Positions 1 through 10,643 are shown, numbered from the stretch's first letter. The stretch: 64,000 nucleotides of DNA from Amycolatopsis bullii (GCF_014654205.1 NZ_BNAW01000049.1:1-64000), one strand, 5' to 3'. Translations and numbers: made by a program. Notes: generated by a model not told the origin, from the letters alone.

Positions 1-112
1 AGGCGACCGCGTCACCGTCATGATCGGCGACACCGTCACCCGCCAGCTCACGCTAGACCGCTCGGTACGCTACCAACCCCTCACCAACCACAAACTGTCC
101 GCGAAGTCCTGA
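1..112 (+). pseudogene. C-terminal end of an IS481-type transposase (cut by window edge)
   Basis: The frame starting at base 2 is open to a TGA at 110-112 and encodes 36 residues ending RYQPLTNHKLSAKS. The pattern of a short beta-rich tail, L-T-L-D and then a Y-Q-P just before the stop matches the C-terminus of actinobacterial IS481-family (DDE integrase-core) transposases as I know them. The following bases carry two imperfect copies of a 22-bp unit, which fits the terminal repeats of such elements. Only the tail is visible, so it cannot be said whether the gene is intact to the left. It reads toward the MFS gene that follows on the other strand. Confidence 0.5.
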
Positions 113-150
113 AACACACCTGTCCGTGAGGTCCTGAGACAGCACAGCGG
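95..150. repeat. Tandem imperfect 22-bp repeat at IS481-type element end
   Basis: Two copies beginning CTGTCCG and ending with GTCCTGA-x-ACA lie side by side, the first over the stop codon of the transposase tail and the second just after it. They agree at 19 of 22 positions. Similar TGTCC...ACA units at transposase 3' ends are typical of IS481-family terminal regions (family knowledge). This is probably the right end of the element. Confidence 0.45.
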
Positions 151-191
151 GTTGGAACCCGCCTTACCACTCACGAGCTGCCGCGGCGGGC

Positions 192-1427
192 TCAGGATGT
201 CGCTTGGCTTTCCGGGGCCGGGGCACGGCCGGACGCCGGGGAGCGGCGGCCGGGGCGGACCACCGTCACGGCCGCCGCGCCCAGCGCACCGACACCCGCG
301 AACGCGTAGAAGCCCCACGGATACGCGATTCCCGCCGTCAGCAGCGCGCCGCCGAGGAGCGGGCCCGAGATCGCGCCGACCCGGCCGATGCCGGCGGACC
401 AGCCGAGGCCGGTCGCGCGGATCGCGTCCGGGTAGATCCGGCCGATGTAGGCGTACACCAGCACCTGGGCGCTGAACACGAAGCAGCCGGTCAGGAACAC
501 CGCCGCGTACAGCCCGACCGCGGGCAGTTTCACGCTCAGCAGGGCGAGGAACACCGCACCCGCGCAGAACCAGGCGATGGCCGACGGGCGGATGCCGACG
601 CGGTCGGCGACCCGGCCCGCGACGAGCAGGCCCACGATGCCCCCGACGTTCAACGTCAGCAGCAGGCTCAGCGCGGCGCCGAGCGGGTACCCGGCCTGGC
701 GCATGATCTCCGGCAGCCACGTGTTCAGGCCGTAGACCAGCAGCAGGCCCATGAACGAGGTGACCCAGAAGGCGATCGTCGCGCGCAGCAGCCCGCCGCG
801 GAACAGCCCCTTGACGGCGTGCCCCGCCGACCGCTCCGTCTCGCGGACCCGCTGGAACGTCTCGGATTCCGGCAGGTACTTCAGCATCAGCGGGACCAGC
901 ACGACGGCCGGGATCGCGCCGGCGACGAACATCGCGCGCCACCCCAGCGGCGAGATCAGCACGATGCCCAGCAGCGCGGTCAGCACCGCGCCGACGTGGT
1001 AGCCGGTCATCACCGTGGTCGTCGCGCTGCCCGACCTGCCCTGGCGCGCGTACTCGGTGACCAGCGTGATCGCGGTCGGCAGGCAGCCGCCGAGGCCGAG
1101 TCCGGCGACGAACCGCAGCAGGCCGAAGACGAACGTCGACGGCGCGAACGCGCACAGCAGGGTGCACAGCGAGAACAGCGTCACGGAGATGATCAGGGAC
1201 TTCCGGCGGCCGATGACGTCGGTGACCGTGCCGATCGCCAGGCCACCCAGCATCATCCCGGCGAGCCCGACGGTCGACACGACCGACGCCGTGGCGGGGG
1301 TCAGGCCCCAGACGTGGCCTTTCAGCAGCACGGGCAGCACCGTGCCGAGCACGACCAGGTCGAACCCGTCGAGCAGGACGGCGGTCCAGGCCAGGGGCAC
1401 GACCCAGGAGCGGGCGCCAGGGGACAT
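192..1427 (-). CDS. MFS transporter, aromatic acid:H+ symporter type
   Basis: A 411-residue polytopic membrane protein of the major facilitator superfamily. The first membrane segment contains D-G-F-D (residues 20-23), the charged motif characteristic of the aromatic acid:H+ symporter family (PcaK-like), and the loop after segment 2 has the MFS signature G-x-V-T-D-x-x-G-R-R-K. About 12 hydrophobic segments are visible. The likely role is proton-coupled uptake of a benzoate-type or other small organic acid; the substrate cannot be read from sequence. The ATG at 1427 is preferred because TCCGGAGG stands just upstream and because the open frame further upstream has no membrane-protein character. 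It is transcribed away from the antiporter gene, with 148 bp between starts. No catabolic genes for aromatics are adjacent. Confidence 0.8.
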   Translation of the reverse strand: MSPGARSWVVPLAWTAVLLDGFDLVVLGTVLPVLLKGHVWGLTPATASVVSTVGLAGMMLGGLAIGTVTDVIGRRKSLIISVTLFSLCTLLCAFAPSTFVFGLLRFVAGLGLGGCLPTAITLVTEYARQGRSGSATTTVMTGYHVGAVLTALLGIVLISPLGWRAMFVAGAIPAVVLVPLMLKYLPESETFQRVRETERSAGHAVKGLFRGGLLRATIAFWVTSFMGLLLVYGLNTWLPEIMRQAGYPLGAALSLLLTLNVGGIVGLLVAGRVADRVGIRPSAIAWFCAGAVFLALLSVKLPAVGLYAAVFLTGCFVFSAQVLVYAYIGRIYPDAIRATGLGWSAGIGRVGAISGPLLGGALLTAGIAYPWGFYAFAGVGALGAAAVTVVRPGRRSPASGRAPAPESQATS

Positions 1428-1575
1428 CGGAACCTCCGGAGGTGCGTCGGTGCACGTCTTCCGCACAGGTGTGCGTATTGCGAACAAGTATGCACCCGGG
1501 GTCCGGCACAATCCAGCGGCTTTCCGCTCACCGGAAGTCGAGCAGGGCGGCCCGACCTGCGGAAAGATCGGCCGG

Positions 1576-3210
1576 GTGGAAATTCTGACGCTGATGGGCG
1601 TGCTCGCCGGTTCGCTGGTGCTGACCGCGATCGCCCGGCGCTGCAACCTGTCGGCGCCGCTGCTGGTGGTGGTCGTCGCGCTCGGCGTCGCGCTGATCCC
1701 CGGCGTGCCGCGGCTGGAGCTCGAGCCGGAGCTGATCCTCAGCCTCGTGCTGCCGCCGCTGCTCTACTCGACTTCGCTCGAGAGCTCGCTGACGCACTTC
1801 AAGCGGGCACTGCGGCCGATCGTCGCGCTCGGCGTGGTGCTGGTCGCCGTGACCGCCGTGGTCGTCGCCGTCGTCGTGCACCTGCTGCTGCCGGACGTGC
1901 CGTTCGCGTCGGCGCTGGTCCTCGGCGCGGTGGTGGCGCCGCCGGACGCGGTGACGGCGGTGGCGATCGGGCGCAAGCTCGGCCTGCCCCGGCGGGTGAT
2001 GACCGTGCTGACCGGGGAAAGCCTGGTGAACGACGCCGCCGCGCTGACGCTGTACAAGGTCGCCCTCGCCGCCGTCGCGGGCACCGCGGGCTCGGCCGGG
2101 CACGGGTTCGCGGTGTTCGGGGTGGCGACCGTGCTGGGCATCGGCGTCGGCCTGGCCATCGGCGCGCTCGTGGTGCTGATCCGGCGGCAGCTCGACGACC
2201 CGCTGATGGAGTCGGCGTTCGGGATCATCGTGCCGTTCGCCGCGTACGTCACCGCCGAGCACCTGCACCCGTTCAGCGAGGACTTCAGCGGGTCCGGCGT
2301 GCTCGCGGTCGTCGCGGCGGGCCTGCTCCTGGGGCACCGCACGCTGTACGCGTCCCCGGCGACCCGCATGCAGGACAGCTCGGTGTGGGCCTCGATCGAC
2401 GTCCTGCTGGAGGCGCTGGTCTTCGCGTTGATGGGGCTGCAGCTGCCGTTCGTCCTCGACGAGGCGCAGCACGCGGCCCGCGACAACCGGACGCTGGTGC
2501 TGGTCGCCGTGGCCGTGCTGGCGGTGACGATGCTGGTCCGGATTCCCGCGGTGTTCACGTCCGCGTACCTGCCGCAGACGGTCCGGCTGTTCGGCCGGGA
2601 CCGCGAAGCACCGTCGTGGCGGACGCTGGCGGTGGTTTCGTGGACGGGCATGCGCGGCGTGGTGACGCTCGCCGCGGCGGCCGGCGTCCCGGCGAACACC
2701 CCGGGACGCGCGGAAATTCAGCTGTTCGCGTTCACCGTGGCCATCGGCACGGTGCTCATCCAGGGGCTGACGCTGCCCCCGCTGATCCGCGTCCTGAAGG
2801 TCGAGGACCCGTCCGAGGCCGCCCGCGACGAGGAAGAGGAGCTGGCCGCGCGCGAGGTCGCGAAGAAGGCGGCGCAGGAGCGGTTGCGCGAGATCAGCCA
2901 CGAGCGGCTGGCCGCGCTGGACCTGCCCCAGGAGAAGGTCGACCGGCTCAAGGAACGGCTCCAGCGGTTGATCGACATGCGCTACCGGTTCGCCAAGGCG
3001 GCGATCACGCTGTCCGGCGAGGAACATTCCGGCAGCCCGCAGGCCCAGTTCGCGAAGGCCCGGCGCGAGCTGCTGATCACCCAGCGCAAGGCGATGATCG
3101 AGGAGAACCGCGCGGGCCGGCTCGACGACGAAGTGCTGCGGAAGGTGCTGCGCGAACTGGATCTGGAGGAGATGTCGGTGTCGGCGACGCTCACGAACCG
3201 GATGAGCTGA
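1576..3210 (+). CDS. CPA1-family Na+/H+ antiporter
   Basis: A 544-residue monovalent cation:proton antiporter of the NhaP/NHE type. Twelve or so membrane segments fill residues 1-415. The ion-binding signatures are present: P-P-D-A near residues 121-124 and E-S-L-V-N-D-A near 147-153, where the Asp residues are those used by CPA1 antiporters. The remaining 130 residues form a charged, partly coiled-coil cytoplasmic tail (residues about 415-544), usual for the family and probably regulatory. It should exchange internal Na+ or K+ for H+ and so protect against salt and alkaline stress. The GTG at 1576 is chosen because the membrane domain begins directly after it; the ribosome site is weak. Its 3' end overlaps the convergent LLM gene by 20 bp. 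Confidence 0.85.
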   Translation: MEILTLMGVLAGSLVLTAIARRCNLSAPLLVVVVALGVALIPGVPRLELEPELILSLVLPPLLYSTSLESSLTHFKRALRPIVALGVVLVAVTAVVVAVVVHLLLPDVPFASALVLGAVVAPPDAVTAVAIGRKLGLPRRVMTVLTGESLVNDAAALTLYKVALAAVAGTAGSAGHGFAVFGVATVLGIGVGLAIGALVVLIRRQLDDPLMESAFGIIVPFAAYVTAEHLHPFSEDFSGSGVLAVVAAGLLLGHRTLYASPATRMQDSSVWASIDVLLEALVFALMGLQLPFVLDEAQHAARDNRTLVLVAVAVLAVTMLVRIPAVFTSAYLPQTVRLFGRDREAPSWRTLAVVSWTGMRGVVTLAAAAGVPANTPGRAEIQLFAFTVAIGTVLIQGLTLPPLIRVLKVEDPSEAARDEEEELAAREVAKKAAQERLREISHERLAALDLPQEKVDRLKERLQRLIDMRYRFAKAAITLSGEEHSGSPQAQFAKARRELLITQRKAMIEENRAGRLDDEVLRKVLRELDLEEMSVSATLTNRMS

Positions 3211-4099
3211 GCGCCGCCCAGGTCCGGAGCCGCTCTTCGGCGGAGCGGATGCCGGTCTGGGTGAGGACGACGTCGGTGGCACCGGCGTCGTAGTACCGCC
3301 GGATCCCTTCCGCGACGGTCTTCTCGTCGCCGATCAGGGCCAGGTCGGCGGGGTGGTCCAACCCTTCCGCGTCGAGGATCTTCCGGTACGACGGAATCTG
3401 CCCGTAGAAGGCCATCTGCTCGACGGCGAGCGCACGGACGGCGTCGGGATCGTCGGTGACCACGGCGGGAACGGCGGCGATGACGCGTTTGCCGTCGGGG
3501 AGGGCCGGGACGATCACTTCGGAGAGCGCGCGCGGACCGGCGAGGTAAGGGAGGGTGCCGTCGGCCAGTTCCCCGGTGACGGCGAGGGCCTGCGGTCCCA
3601 TCGCGGCGACGATGACCGGGATGTCCCCGCCACCGGCCACAGTGGACGGTCCGGGCGCCCGCGCGGTGATCGTCTCGCCCGCGAAGTCGACGGTTTCCCC
3701 GGCGAAGACCCGCCGCAGGACGGTCAGGTACTCGCGCAGGTGCCGGATCGGCGGCGGGTAGTCGACGCCGTAGACGGGCCCGAGGAAGCCCTTCGAGCCG
3801 AGCCCGATCCCGAGGGTGAACCGCCCGCCGGTGGCGGCCTGCGCGGTCTGCGCGGCGCTCGCGACCAGGAACGGGTGCCGCGGGTAGGTGGGCACGACCG
3901 AGGTCCCGATTTCGATGCCGGGCACCTCCCGCCCGGCCAGCGCGGCGATCGCGACGGCGTCCTGGCTGAGCGGCAGCTGGGAGAACCAGACCGACTTCAG
4001 GCCGGCCTCCGCGGCCTGGCGGGTCTGGGTGATCAGTTCGTCGACGAGGTTCGGTGCCGAGTCCGTGTCCCCGGCCGGCAGCGCGACTCCGATGGTCAT
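3191..4099 (-). CDS. LLM-class F420-type oxidoreductase
   Basis: A 302-residue TIM-barrel protein of the luciferase-like monooxygenase superfamily. The N-terminus starts directly with the first strand (M-T-I-G-V-A-L-P), and the middle has the pattern G-R-F-T-L-G-I-G-L-G-S-K that forms the cofactor pocket in F420-dependent members. Length fits the family. In actinomycetes most such proteins use F420 rather than FMN, so a hydride transfer role is inferred; the substrate is unknown. The gene converges on the antiporter and shares its last 20 bp with it, so mRNAs of the two could overlap. A second, different LLM protein occurs at 22276-23100. Confidence 0.8.
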   Translation of the reverse strand: MTIGVALPAGDTDSAPNLVDELITQTRQAAEAGLKSVWFSQLPLSQDAVAIAALAGREVPGIEIGTSVVPTYPRHPFLVASAAQTAQAATGGRFTLGIGLGSKGFLGPVYGVDYPPPIRHLREYLTVLRRVFAGETVDFAGETITARAPGPSTVAGGGDIPVIVAAMGPQALAVTGELADGTLPYLAGPRALSEVIVPALPDGKRVIAAVPAVVTDDPDAVRALAVEQMAFYGQIPSYRKILDAEGLDHPADLALIGDEKTVAEGIRRYYDAGATDVVLTQTGIRSAEERLRTWAALSSSGS

Positions 4100-4289
4100 G
4101 AACCCAAGTTAGCGAGCGGCGCCACCGGTTTCCGGCTTCCCAGTGGCTGGGACCGGCGGCGCGCACGGCGAGCCCCCTCGCCCCGCCGTGCGCCCCGCCC
4201 GGCGACCCCACAGTGGCAGCGAGGCTGTACAGAATCGGCACATCCGGCGAACATCGAACGGGCACGCGAAGCGCACGGGGAGGGATGCC

Positions 4290-7202
4290 GTGGAGTTCCT
4301 GCTCCTCGGCCCGGTCGAGGTCCGGTCGGGAACCGGGCACCTGCAGCTGGCCTCACAGCGGCAGCGCGCCCTGCTCGCCGCGCTGCTGCTGGCGCCCGGC
4401 GCGGTGGTTGCGCCGCACCGGCTGATCGACGTGATCTGGGGCGTGGCGGCCCCGCCGTCGGCGGCGGCGAACCTGCGCACCCACGTCGCCCAGCTACGCC
4501 GGCAGCTCGCCACGCTCGACGGCGGTGCCCGGCGCATCCACGCCAGGGCCGGCGGCTACCTGGTCGAAGTCCGGCCGGGCGAACTCGACACCGAGCGGTT
4601 CGAGCACCTCGCCGCGGCGGGGCGCCGGGCGCTGCTCGCGGGCGACGACGAGTCCGCCGCGGCGACGCTCGGGCGCGCTTTGGCGCTGTGGCGCGGCCAC
4701 CCGCTGGGCAACCTCGCGACGACCACCGCGGTGGAGGGCGAGGCACAGCGGCTGGTCGACGCCCGGCTCGCCGCCGTCGAACACCACTGCCGCGCACGGC
4801 TCAACCTGGGTGCGTGCGCCGAAGTGGCTGCCGAGCTGCACCGGCTGGTGGCCGATCACCCGCTGCACGAACGGCTTTGGGCCTTGCTCATGCTCGCGCT
4901 GGCCGCCGCCGGCCAACCGGCGGCGGCGCTCGACGCCTACGACACGATCACCAGCAGGCTGGCCGGTGACCTGGGTGCCGAACCCGGTCCGGACCTGCGC
5001 GAGGCACAGCTGGCCGTGTTGCGGCACCAGGTCGCCGCCGCCCCCTCGCCACTGCGTCCCGCGCAGCTTCCCCGTGCCGCGGCCGGCTTCCACGGCCGCC
5101 GCACCGAACTGCTGGCCCTCGACCGGCTGCTGCCCGGCGGCGACGGGCCGCGCCTCGGCGTCGTCGTCGGAACCGCCGGGGTCGGCAAGTCGGACCTCGC
5201 GACGCAGTGGGCGCACCGCGTCCGCGACGGGTTTCCCGACGGGCAGCTGTACGCCGACCTCCGCCGCTCGGCCCGGCCGGGACCGGTTCTCGCGCGGTTC
5301 CTGCGGGCGCTGGGTGTCCCGGCCCGGCAGATCCCCGAGGACGTCGACGAAGCCGCGGCGTTGTACCGGTCCGTGCTGGCGGCCAAGTCCGTGCTCTGCG
5401 TGCTCGACGACGCGCTCGATCCCGGGCAGGTCCGGCCGCTGCTGCCCGCGGCACCGGACTGCGTGGTCCTGGTGACCAGCCGCAACCGCCTGGACGGCCT
5501 GGTCGCCCTCGACGGCGCCCAGCGCGTTTCGCTGGACGTCCTCGACGCGGCCGACGCGGCGGCCGTCCTCGCGGCCGCGATCGGGTCCGGACGGGCAGCC
5601 CGCGAACCGGCGGCCACGGCCGAACTGGCCGAGACGTGTGCGCGGCTGCCGATCGCCCTGCGCATCACCGGCGCCCAGCTCCGGCACCGGTCCGGCCGCC
5701 GGGTCGCCGACCACCTCGCCGACCTGCGCGCCCACGGCGTGCTGGACAGCCTGACGACCGACGGCGAAACCAGCGCGGTCCGCGGCGCGTACGACCTTTC
5801 CTACGCCGCGCTGGACACCGCGACCCGCCGCACGTTCCGGCTGCTCGGCCTGGTGCCCGGGCCGGACACGACTCCCGCCGCCGTCACCGCGCTGACCGGT
5901 GCGCCGGCCGCGACGACGGCTCGCCACCTCGAACGGCTCGCGCTGGCCCACCTCGTCCAGGAGCACGCGCCGGGCCGCTACCGCCTGCACGAGCTCCTCC
6001 GCCAGTACGCCGCCGAGCGCGCGGACCTCGAGTGCGGCGAGGAGGAACGCGACACGGCGACGCGTGCCCTGCTCGAGCACTACCTCGTCCACACCGGCGC
6101 GGCCGCCGACCTGCTGTACCCGGACCTCCTGCGGCAGAACGCGCCGCAGCGGTGCGTGTTCGGAAGCGAGCAAGCCGCGCGGACGTGGCTCGACGACGAA
6201 GTCCCCAACCTCGTCGCGGCGATCCGGCACGCCCACGCCCGCCGGTACCACCGGACGGCCTGGCAGCTCGTCGACGCCCTGCGCGGGCACAGCATGACGA
6301 CCTGGCTGGCGGAAAGCCCGGAACTGGCCCGGATCGGCCTCGCCGCCGCCGACGCCACCGGCGAGGCCGAACTGCGGGCGGCCGCGCACAACAACCTCGC
6401 GGCCACCAGCGCACTCCGCTACGACTTCGAGCTCGCCGTCACGCATTTCCGGGCCGCTCTCCGGCTCTACCGCGAACTCCGGTTCCGGCGGGGCGTCGTC
6501 GGCGTGCTGGAAAACCTGGCGACCCTCCACCTCTTCACCGGCGACCTCGACCGGGCGGGCACGCTGTTCGCCGAGGCCGCCGCGCTCGACCCGGAGCGCA
6601 ACCCGGTCTGCCGCCGCAATGTCGGCATCCTCCACGAACACCGCGGCCGGCTGGCCGAAGCAACCGCGATGCACAAGGCGCTGGCCACCGACACGCGGTG
6701 TCCGGACGACCTGCTCCTGCTCGCCCGCGTAGTCGCCCGCGCGGGCGACTACGGCACGGCCCGTTCGATCGCCGAAGAAGCCGCCGAACTCGCCCGGCAC
6801 ATCAACGACCGGTGCACCGAGGCCTACGCGTTCGCGGTGCTCAGCAGGGTCCACGCCGGCACCGGTCACACCGCACGAGCCGTTCGCCTGGCGGAGGAAG
6901 CGCTCGAAGCCGCGCGCGGTATCGGGGACACCGGCGCCGAGATCGCCGGGCACGCGGCGCTCGCGGTGAGCAGGCTCGCCGACGGGCGCCACGAGCAGGC
7001 TCTGCTCAGCGGCCACCACGCACTCCGCATGGCCCGGCGGGCCGGCATCCGGTTCGACGAATGCGAAGCGCTCATCACCATCGGGCACGCCCACCGGGCA
7101 GCCGGTTCACCCGACCGGGCCGTCCACTACATCGGGGCCGCTCTGCAGCTGGCGAAAACCCACGGCTACCACGGACTCGCGGCCGTCGCCGGGGGAGCAT
7201 GA
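4290..7202 (+). CDS. AfsR/SARP-type transcriptional regulator (BTAD, NB-ARC, TPR)
   Basis: A 970-residue three-part regulator. Residues 1-95 form an OmpR-type winged helix, 96-250 the bacterial transcriptional activation domain (BTAD), about 280-560 an NB-ARC ATPase with a P-loop G-T-A-G-V-G-K-S near residue 293 and the L-C-V-L-D-D Walker B, and 640-970 TPR repeats. This is the layout of AfsR, which activates secondary-metabolism genes in streptomycetes. The GTG at 4290 fits because GGGGAGGG precedes it and the protein then starts with the conserved V-E-F-x-L-L-G-P-V. No biosynthetic cluster lies beside it, so its target is unknown; the nearest co-directional gene is the OsmC homologue 138 bp downstream. 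It may be a global or an orphan regulator. Confidence 0.85.
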   Translation: MEFLLLGPVEVRSGTGHLQLASQRQRALLAALLLAPGAVVAPHRLIDVIWGVAAPPSAAANLRTHVAQLRRQLATLDGGARRIHARAGGYLVEVRPGELDTERFEHLAAAGRRALLAGDDESAAATLGRALALWRGHPLGNLATTTAVEGEAQRLVDARLAAVEHHCRARLNLGACAEVAAELHRLVADHPLHERLWALLMLALAAAGQPAAALDAYDTITSRLAGDLGAEPGPDLREAQLAVLRHQVAAAPSPLRPAQLPRAAAGFHGRRTELLALDRLLPGGDGPRLGVVVGTAGVGKSDLATQWAHRVRDGFPDGQLYADLRRSARPGPVLARFLRALGVPARQIPEDVDEAAALYRSVLAAKSVLCVLDDALDPGQVRPLLPAAPDCVVLVTSRNRLDGLVALDGAQRVSLDVLDAADAAAVLAAAIGSGRAAREPAATAELAETCARLPIALRITGAQLRHRSGRRVADHLADLRAHGVLDSLTTDGETSAVRGAYDLSYAALDTATRRTFRLLGLVPGPDTTPAAVTALTGAPAATTARHLERLALAHLVQEHAPGRYRLHELLRQYAAERADLECGEEERDTATRALLEHYLVHTGAAADLLYPDLLRQNAPQRCVFGSEQAARTWLDDEVPNLVAAIRHAHARRYHRTAWQLVDALRGHSMTTWLAESPELARIGLAAADATGEAELRAAAHNNLAATSALRYDFELAVTHFRAALRLYRELRFRRGVVGVLENLATLHLFTGDLDRAGTLFAEAAALDPERNPVCRRNVGILHEHRGRLAEATAMHKALATDTRCPDDLLLLARVVARAGDYGTARSIAEEAAELARHINDRCTEAYAFAVLSRVHAGTGHTARAVRLAEEALEAARGIGDTGAEIAGHAALAVSRLADGRHEQALLSGHHALRMARRAGIRFDECEALITIGHAHRAAGSPDRAVHYIGAALQLAKTHGYHGLAAVAGGA

Positions 7203-7340
7203 CCCGCGGATATCGGCTGCCGCGGCTGCGGGCAAGCGCTTCCGGATGCCGGACACCCCGGCTCCCAACGCATGAGAACCCGAGCGGGCCGCCGTGACAT
7301 CGCCCACCCTGAAGCGAAATCACGATCTTCAGGAGAACCC

Positions 7341-7838
7341 ATGTCGCTGACCGAAGTCATCGAAGGCACCCGCAAGGCCGTCGACGCCGATCCGCACAAC
7401 GCCGCCGTTTCCTTCAGCGTGGACCACGCGCTCAAGCCGGGGACCAGGACCGAAGTCGAGGTGAAGGTGCGGGACCACCGCTTCACCATCGATGAACCGC
7501 CCGCGCTCGGCGGGACCGACCAGGCCGCCAACCCCGTCGAGTTCGCGCTCGCCGCCCTCGGGTCGTGCCAGGTGATCACCTACCAGTTCTGGGCGGCGAA
7601 ACGCGGGATTCCGCTCGACTCCGTCAAGGTCACCGTCGACGGGGACCTCGATCTGCACGGCTTCTTCGGCTTCTCCTTCAACACGCGGCCCGGCTTCGGG
7701 GACGTCCGCGTGTCCGTCGAACTCGAAGGGCCGGCGAGCCGGGAGCGCTACGAAGACCTCAAGCGCGAGGTCGACGAGCACTGCCCGGTGCTCGACCTGT
7801 TCCGGAACGAAACGCCCGTCAGCACGAAGCTGACCTAG
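7341..7838 (+). CDS. OsmC-family peroxidase
   Basis: A 165-residue OsmC/Ohr-type protein. The two redox cysteines of the family are present: Cys76 in L-G-S-C-Q and Cys148 in D-E-H-C-P-V, and the spacing is right for a thiol peroxidase that reduces organic hydroperoxides in the cytoplasm. The ATG at 7341 has AGGAGA six bases upstream. It follows the AfsR-type gene by 138 bp on the same strand and converges on purA, whose stop is only 11 bp away. Which sub-branch (OsmC, Ohr or YhfA-like) it belongs to cannot be settled by eye; the C-terminal H-C-P-V makes OsmC/YhfA-like more probable than Ohr. Confidence 0.85.
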   Translation: MSLTEVIEGTRKAVDADPHNAAVSFSVDHALKPGTRTEVEVKVRDHRFTIDEPPALGGTDQAANPVEFALAALGSCQVITYQFWAAKRGIPLDSVKVTVDGDLDLHGFFGFSFNTRPGFGDVRVSVELEGPASRERYEDLKREVDEHCPVLDLFRNETPVSTKLT

Positions 7839-7849
7839 ACGGCAGCGCC

Positions 7850-9166
<1,317 letters not shown>

Positions 9167-9212
9167 TTAGTGTCCCGGACGGACACCGGTGGCGCTGACG
9201 AAATGCCGGTGC

Positions 9213-9893
9213 ATGACTGTAACGGAGGACCTGCGGGTGCGCGGAATCGTGGTGGCCTGTGGCGACGGCGCGGCCGGCTTCGAAGAGGTCGACGACGTCG
9301 AGTCGATCCGCGTCCCGAGCCGCCCCGGCAAGGCGGAAATCGACCCCTTGCTGGGCGAACACGATCATCTGGTGGTCTCGGGCACGGACGCGGACCTCGC
9401 CGCGGTGGTGCTGCGCCTGCTCCGGAAGGACGCGATCTCCGGCGTGTCGGTCGGGTTCGTGCCGTCGTCGCCGGACTCGGTCGTCGGCGCGCTCTGGGGA
9501 CTGCCGAAGACGCCGCTGCAGGCGCTCGCGCTGGCGTTGCGCGGCGAGGTCGACCCGGTGCCGCTGATCCGCGACGACGTCGGCGGCGTGCTCGTCGGAC
9601 GCGGGCAGCTGCGGCTGGTCCGCGGCGTCGCGTACGCCGACGAGCAGGTGGCGCTCCGCGGGCCGGCCGCGTCGATCGAGGTAACGCCGGACCCGGGCGG
9701 TCCCGGCCTGGCCGTCCGCGTCGTGAAGGGCACCGTCTTCAAGCGGCCGACGACGCTGTACTCCCGCGCGTTCCAGATCGGCTGCATCCCGACCCGGCCG
9801 GTGCGCGACGACGTCGTCTTCGAGCGCGCGGTGAACAAGTGGACCTGGTACCGGCACACCGAGGACCTGCGGCTGGTGCGGGGAGCCATTTGA
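9213..9893 (+). CDS. Conserved hypothetical protein with a DAGK/NAD-kinase-like fold pattern
   Basis: A 226-residue protein without a firm family. The segment H-L-V-V-S-G-T-D-A-D-L, then G-F-V-P-S-S-P-D-S-V-V-G-A-L-W-G-L-P, resembles the G-G-D-G-T ... P-x-G-T-x-N-D-x-A-x-x-x-G-I-P pattern of diacylglycerol kinases and NAD kinases, but the GGDGT catalytic motif is absent. This suggests a catalytically altered relative (inference). The C-terminal third holds a beta-rich region ending W-Y-R-H-T-E-D-L-R. The ATG at 9213 is used; a GTG at 9189 in the same frame is an alternative and neither has a good ribosome site. It stands divergent from purA. Confidence 0.65.
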   Translation: MTVTEDLRVRGIVVACGDGAAGFEEVDDVESIRVPSRPGKAEIDPLLGEHDHLVVSGTDADLAAVVLRLLRKDAISGVSVGFVPSSPDSVVGALWGLPKTPLQALALALRGEVDPVPLIRDDVGGVLVGRGQLRLVRGVAYADEQVALRGPAASIEVTPDPGGPGLAVRVVKGTVFKRPTTLYSRAFQIGCIPTRPVRDDVVFERAVNKWTWYRHTEDLRLVRGAI

Positions 9894-9983
9894 CGGACAG
9901 CCACATGTCACCTATACGTGTTGTACGCGCCACTCCCGTGCTTCAGGGTTAGCTGTCCCCACCCCTGACACGGAGGCAGCAAG

Positions 9984-10622
9984 ATGCCAACCAGGCGTGC
10001 TGTTCGTCATTCGTTCACCGTCCTCGCGATCACCGCCGTGCTGTCCGGAACCCTGGCCGGCGTCGCGGACGCGACCCCGCCCGGCATCCCGTCGGCCACC
10101 ACGGCGAAGTCCGAGCTCGCGGCCCTGACCGTCAAGGCCGACGGCTCGCAGACCGGCTACAGCCGCGACAAGTTCCCGCACTGGATCGACCAGGGCAACA
10201 GCTGCAACACGCGCGAAGTGGTGCTGAAGCGCGACGGCACGAACGTGGTGACCGATTCGAGCTGCGCCGCGACCTCCGGCAAGTGGGTCAGCCCGTACGA
10301 CGGCGCGACCTGGACCGCGGCGTCCGATGTGGACATCGACCACGTCGTGCCGCTGGCCGACGCGTGGCGCACCGGTGCGTCGTCGTGGACGACCGCGCAG
10401 CGCCAGGCGTTCGCGAACGACCTGTCGGATCCGCAGCTGATCGCCGTGACCGACAACGTGAACCAGGAGAAGGGTGACAAGTCGCCCGACCAGTGGAAGC
10501 CGCCGCTGGTCGGCTACTGGTGCACCTACGCGAAGATGTGGGTGGCCGTGAAGTACAAGTTCAAGCTGACGGTCAATTCCGCGGAGAAGACCGCGTTGAC
10601 CGACATGCTCGGCCGCTGCTGA
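9984..10622 (+). CDS. Secreted HNH-type nuclease (DUF1524/GmrSD-C-like)
   Basis: A 212-residue exported protein. Residues 1-30 are a Sec signal peptide (R-R start, hydrophobic core, A-D-A end). The C-terminal half has the HNH signature D-I-D-H-V-V-P-L with His120 followed by N-V-N-Q-E-K-G at 158-164, as in DUF1524 proteins, the domain also found at the C-terminus of GmrSD. Four cysteines (74, 94, 180, 212) could form disulfides, consistent with an extracellular location. Likely role: nonspecific DNA degradation outside the cell, for nutrient recovery or competition. ACGGAGG lies well placed before the ATG. No immunity protein was recognised next to it; the glycosyltransferase gene follows after 21 bp. 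Confidence 0.85.
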   Translation: MPTRRAVRHSFTVLAITAVLSGTLAGVADATPPGIPSATTAKSELAALTVKADGSQTGYSRDKFPHWIDQGNSCNTREVVLKRDGTNVVTDSSCAATSGKWVSPYDGATWTAASDVDIDHVVPLADAWRTGASSWTTAQRQAFANDLSDPQLIAVTDNVNQEKGDKSPDQWKPPLVGYWCTYAKMWVAVKYKFKLTVNSAEKTALTDMLGRC

Positions 10623-10643
10623 AAAACCGGTACGCTCGGGGCG

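Noticed and set aside
204-3293. A 1029-codon open frame on the plus strand covering the antisense of the MFS gene and another frame of the antiporter
   Set aside because: Its product is extremely rich in Arg, Ala, Gly and Asp without any domain; it is a high-GC shadow of two well-supported membrane proteins.
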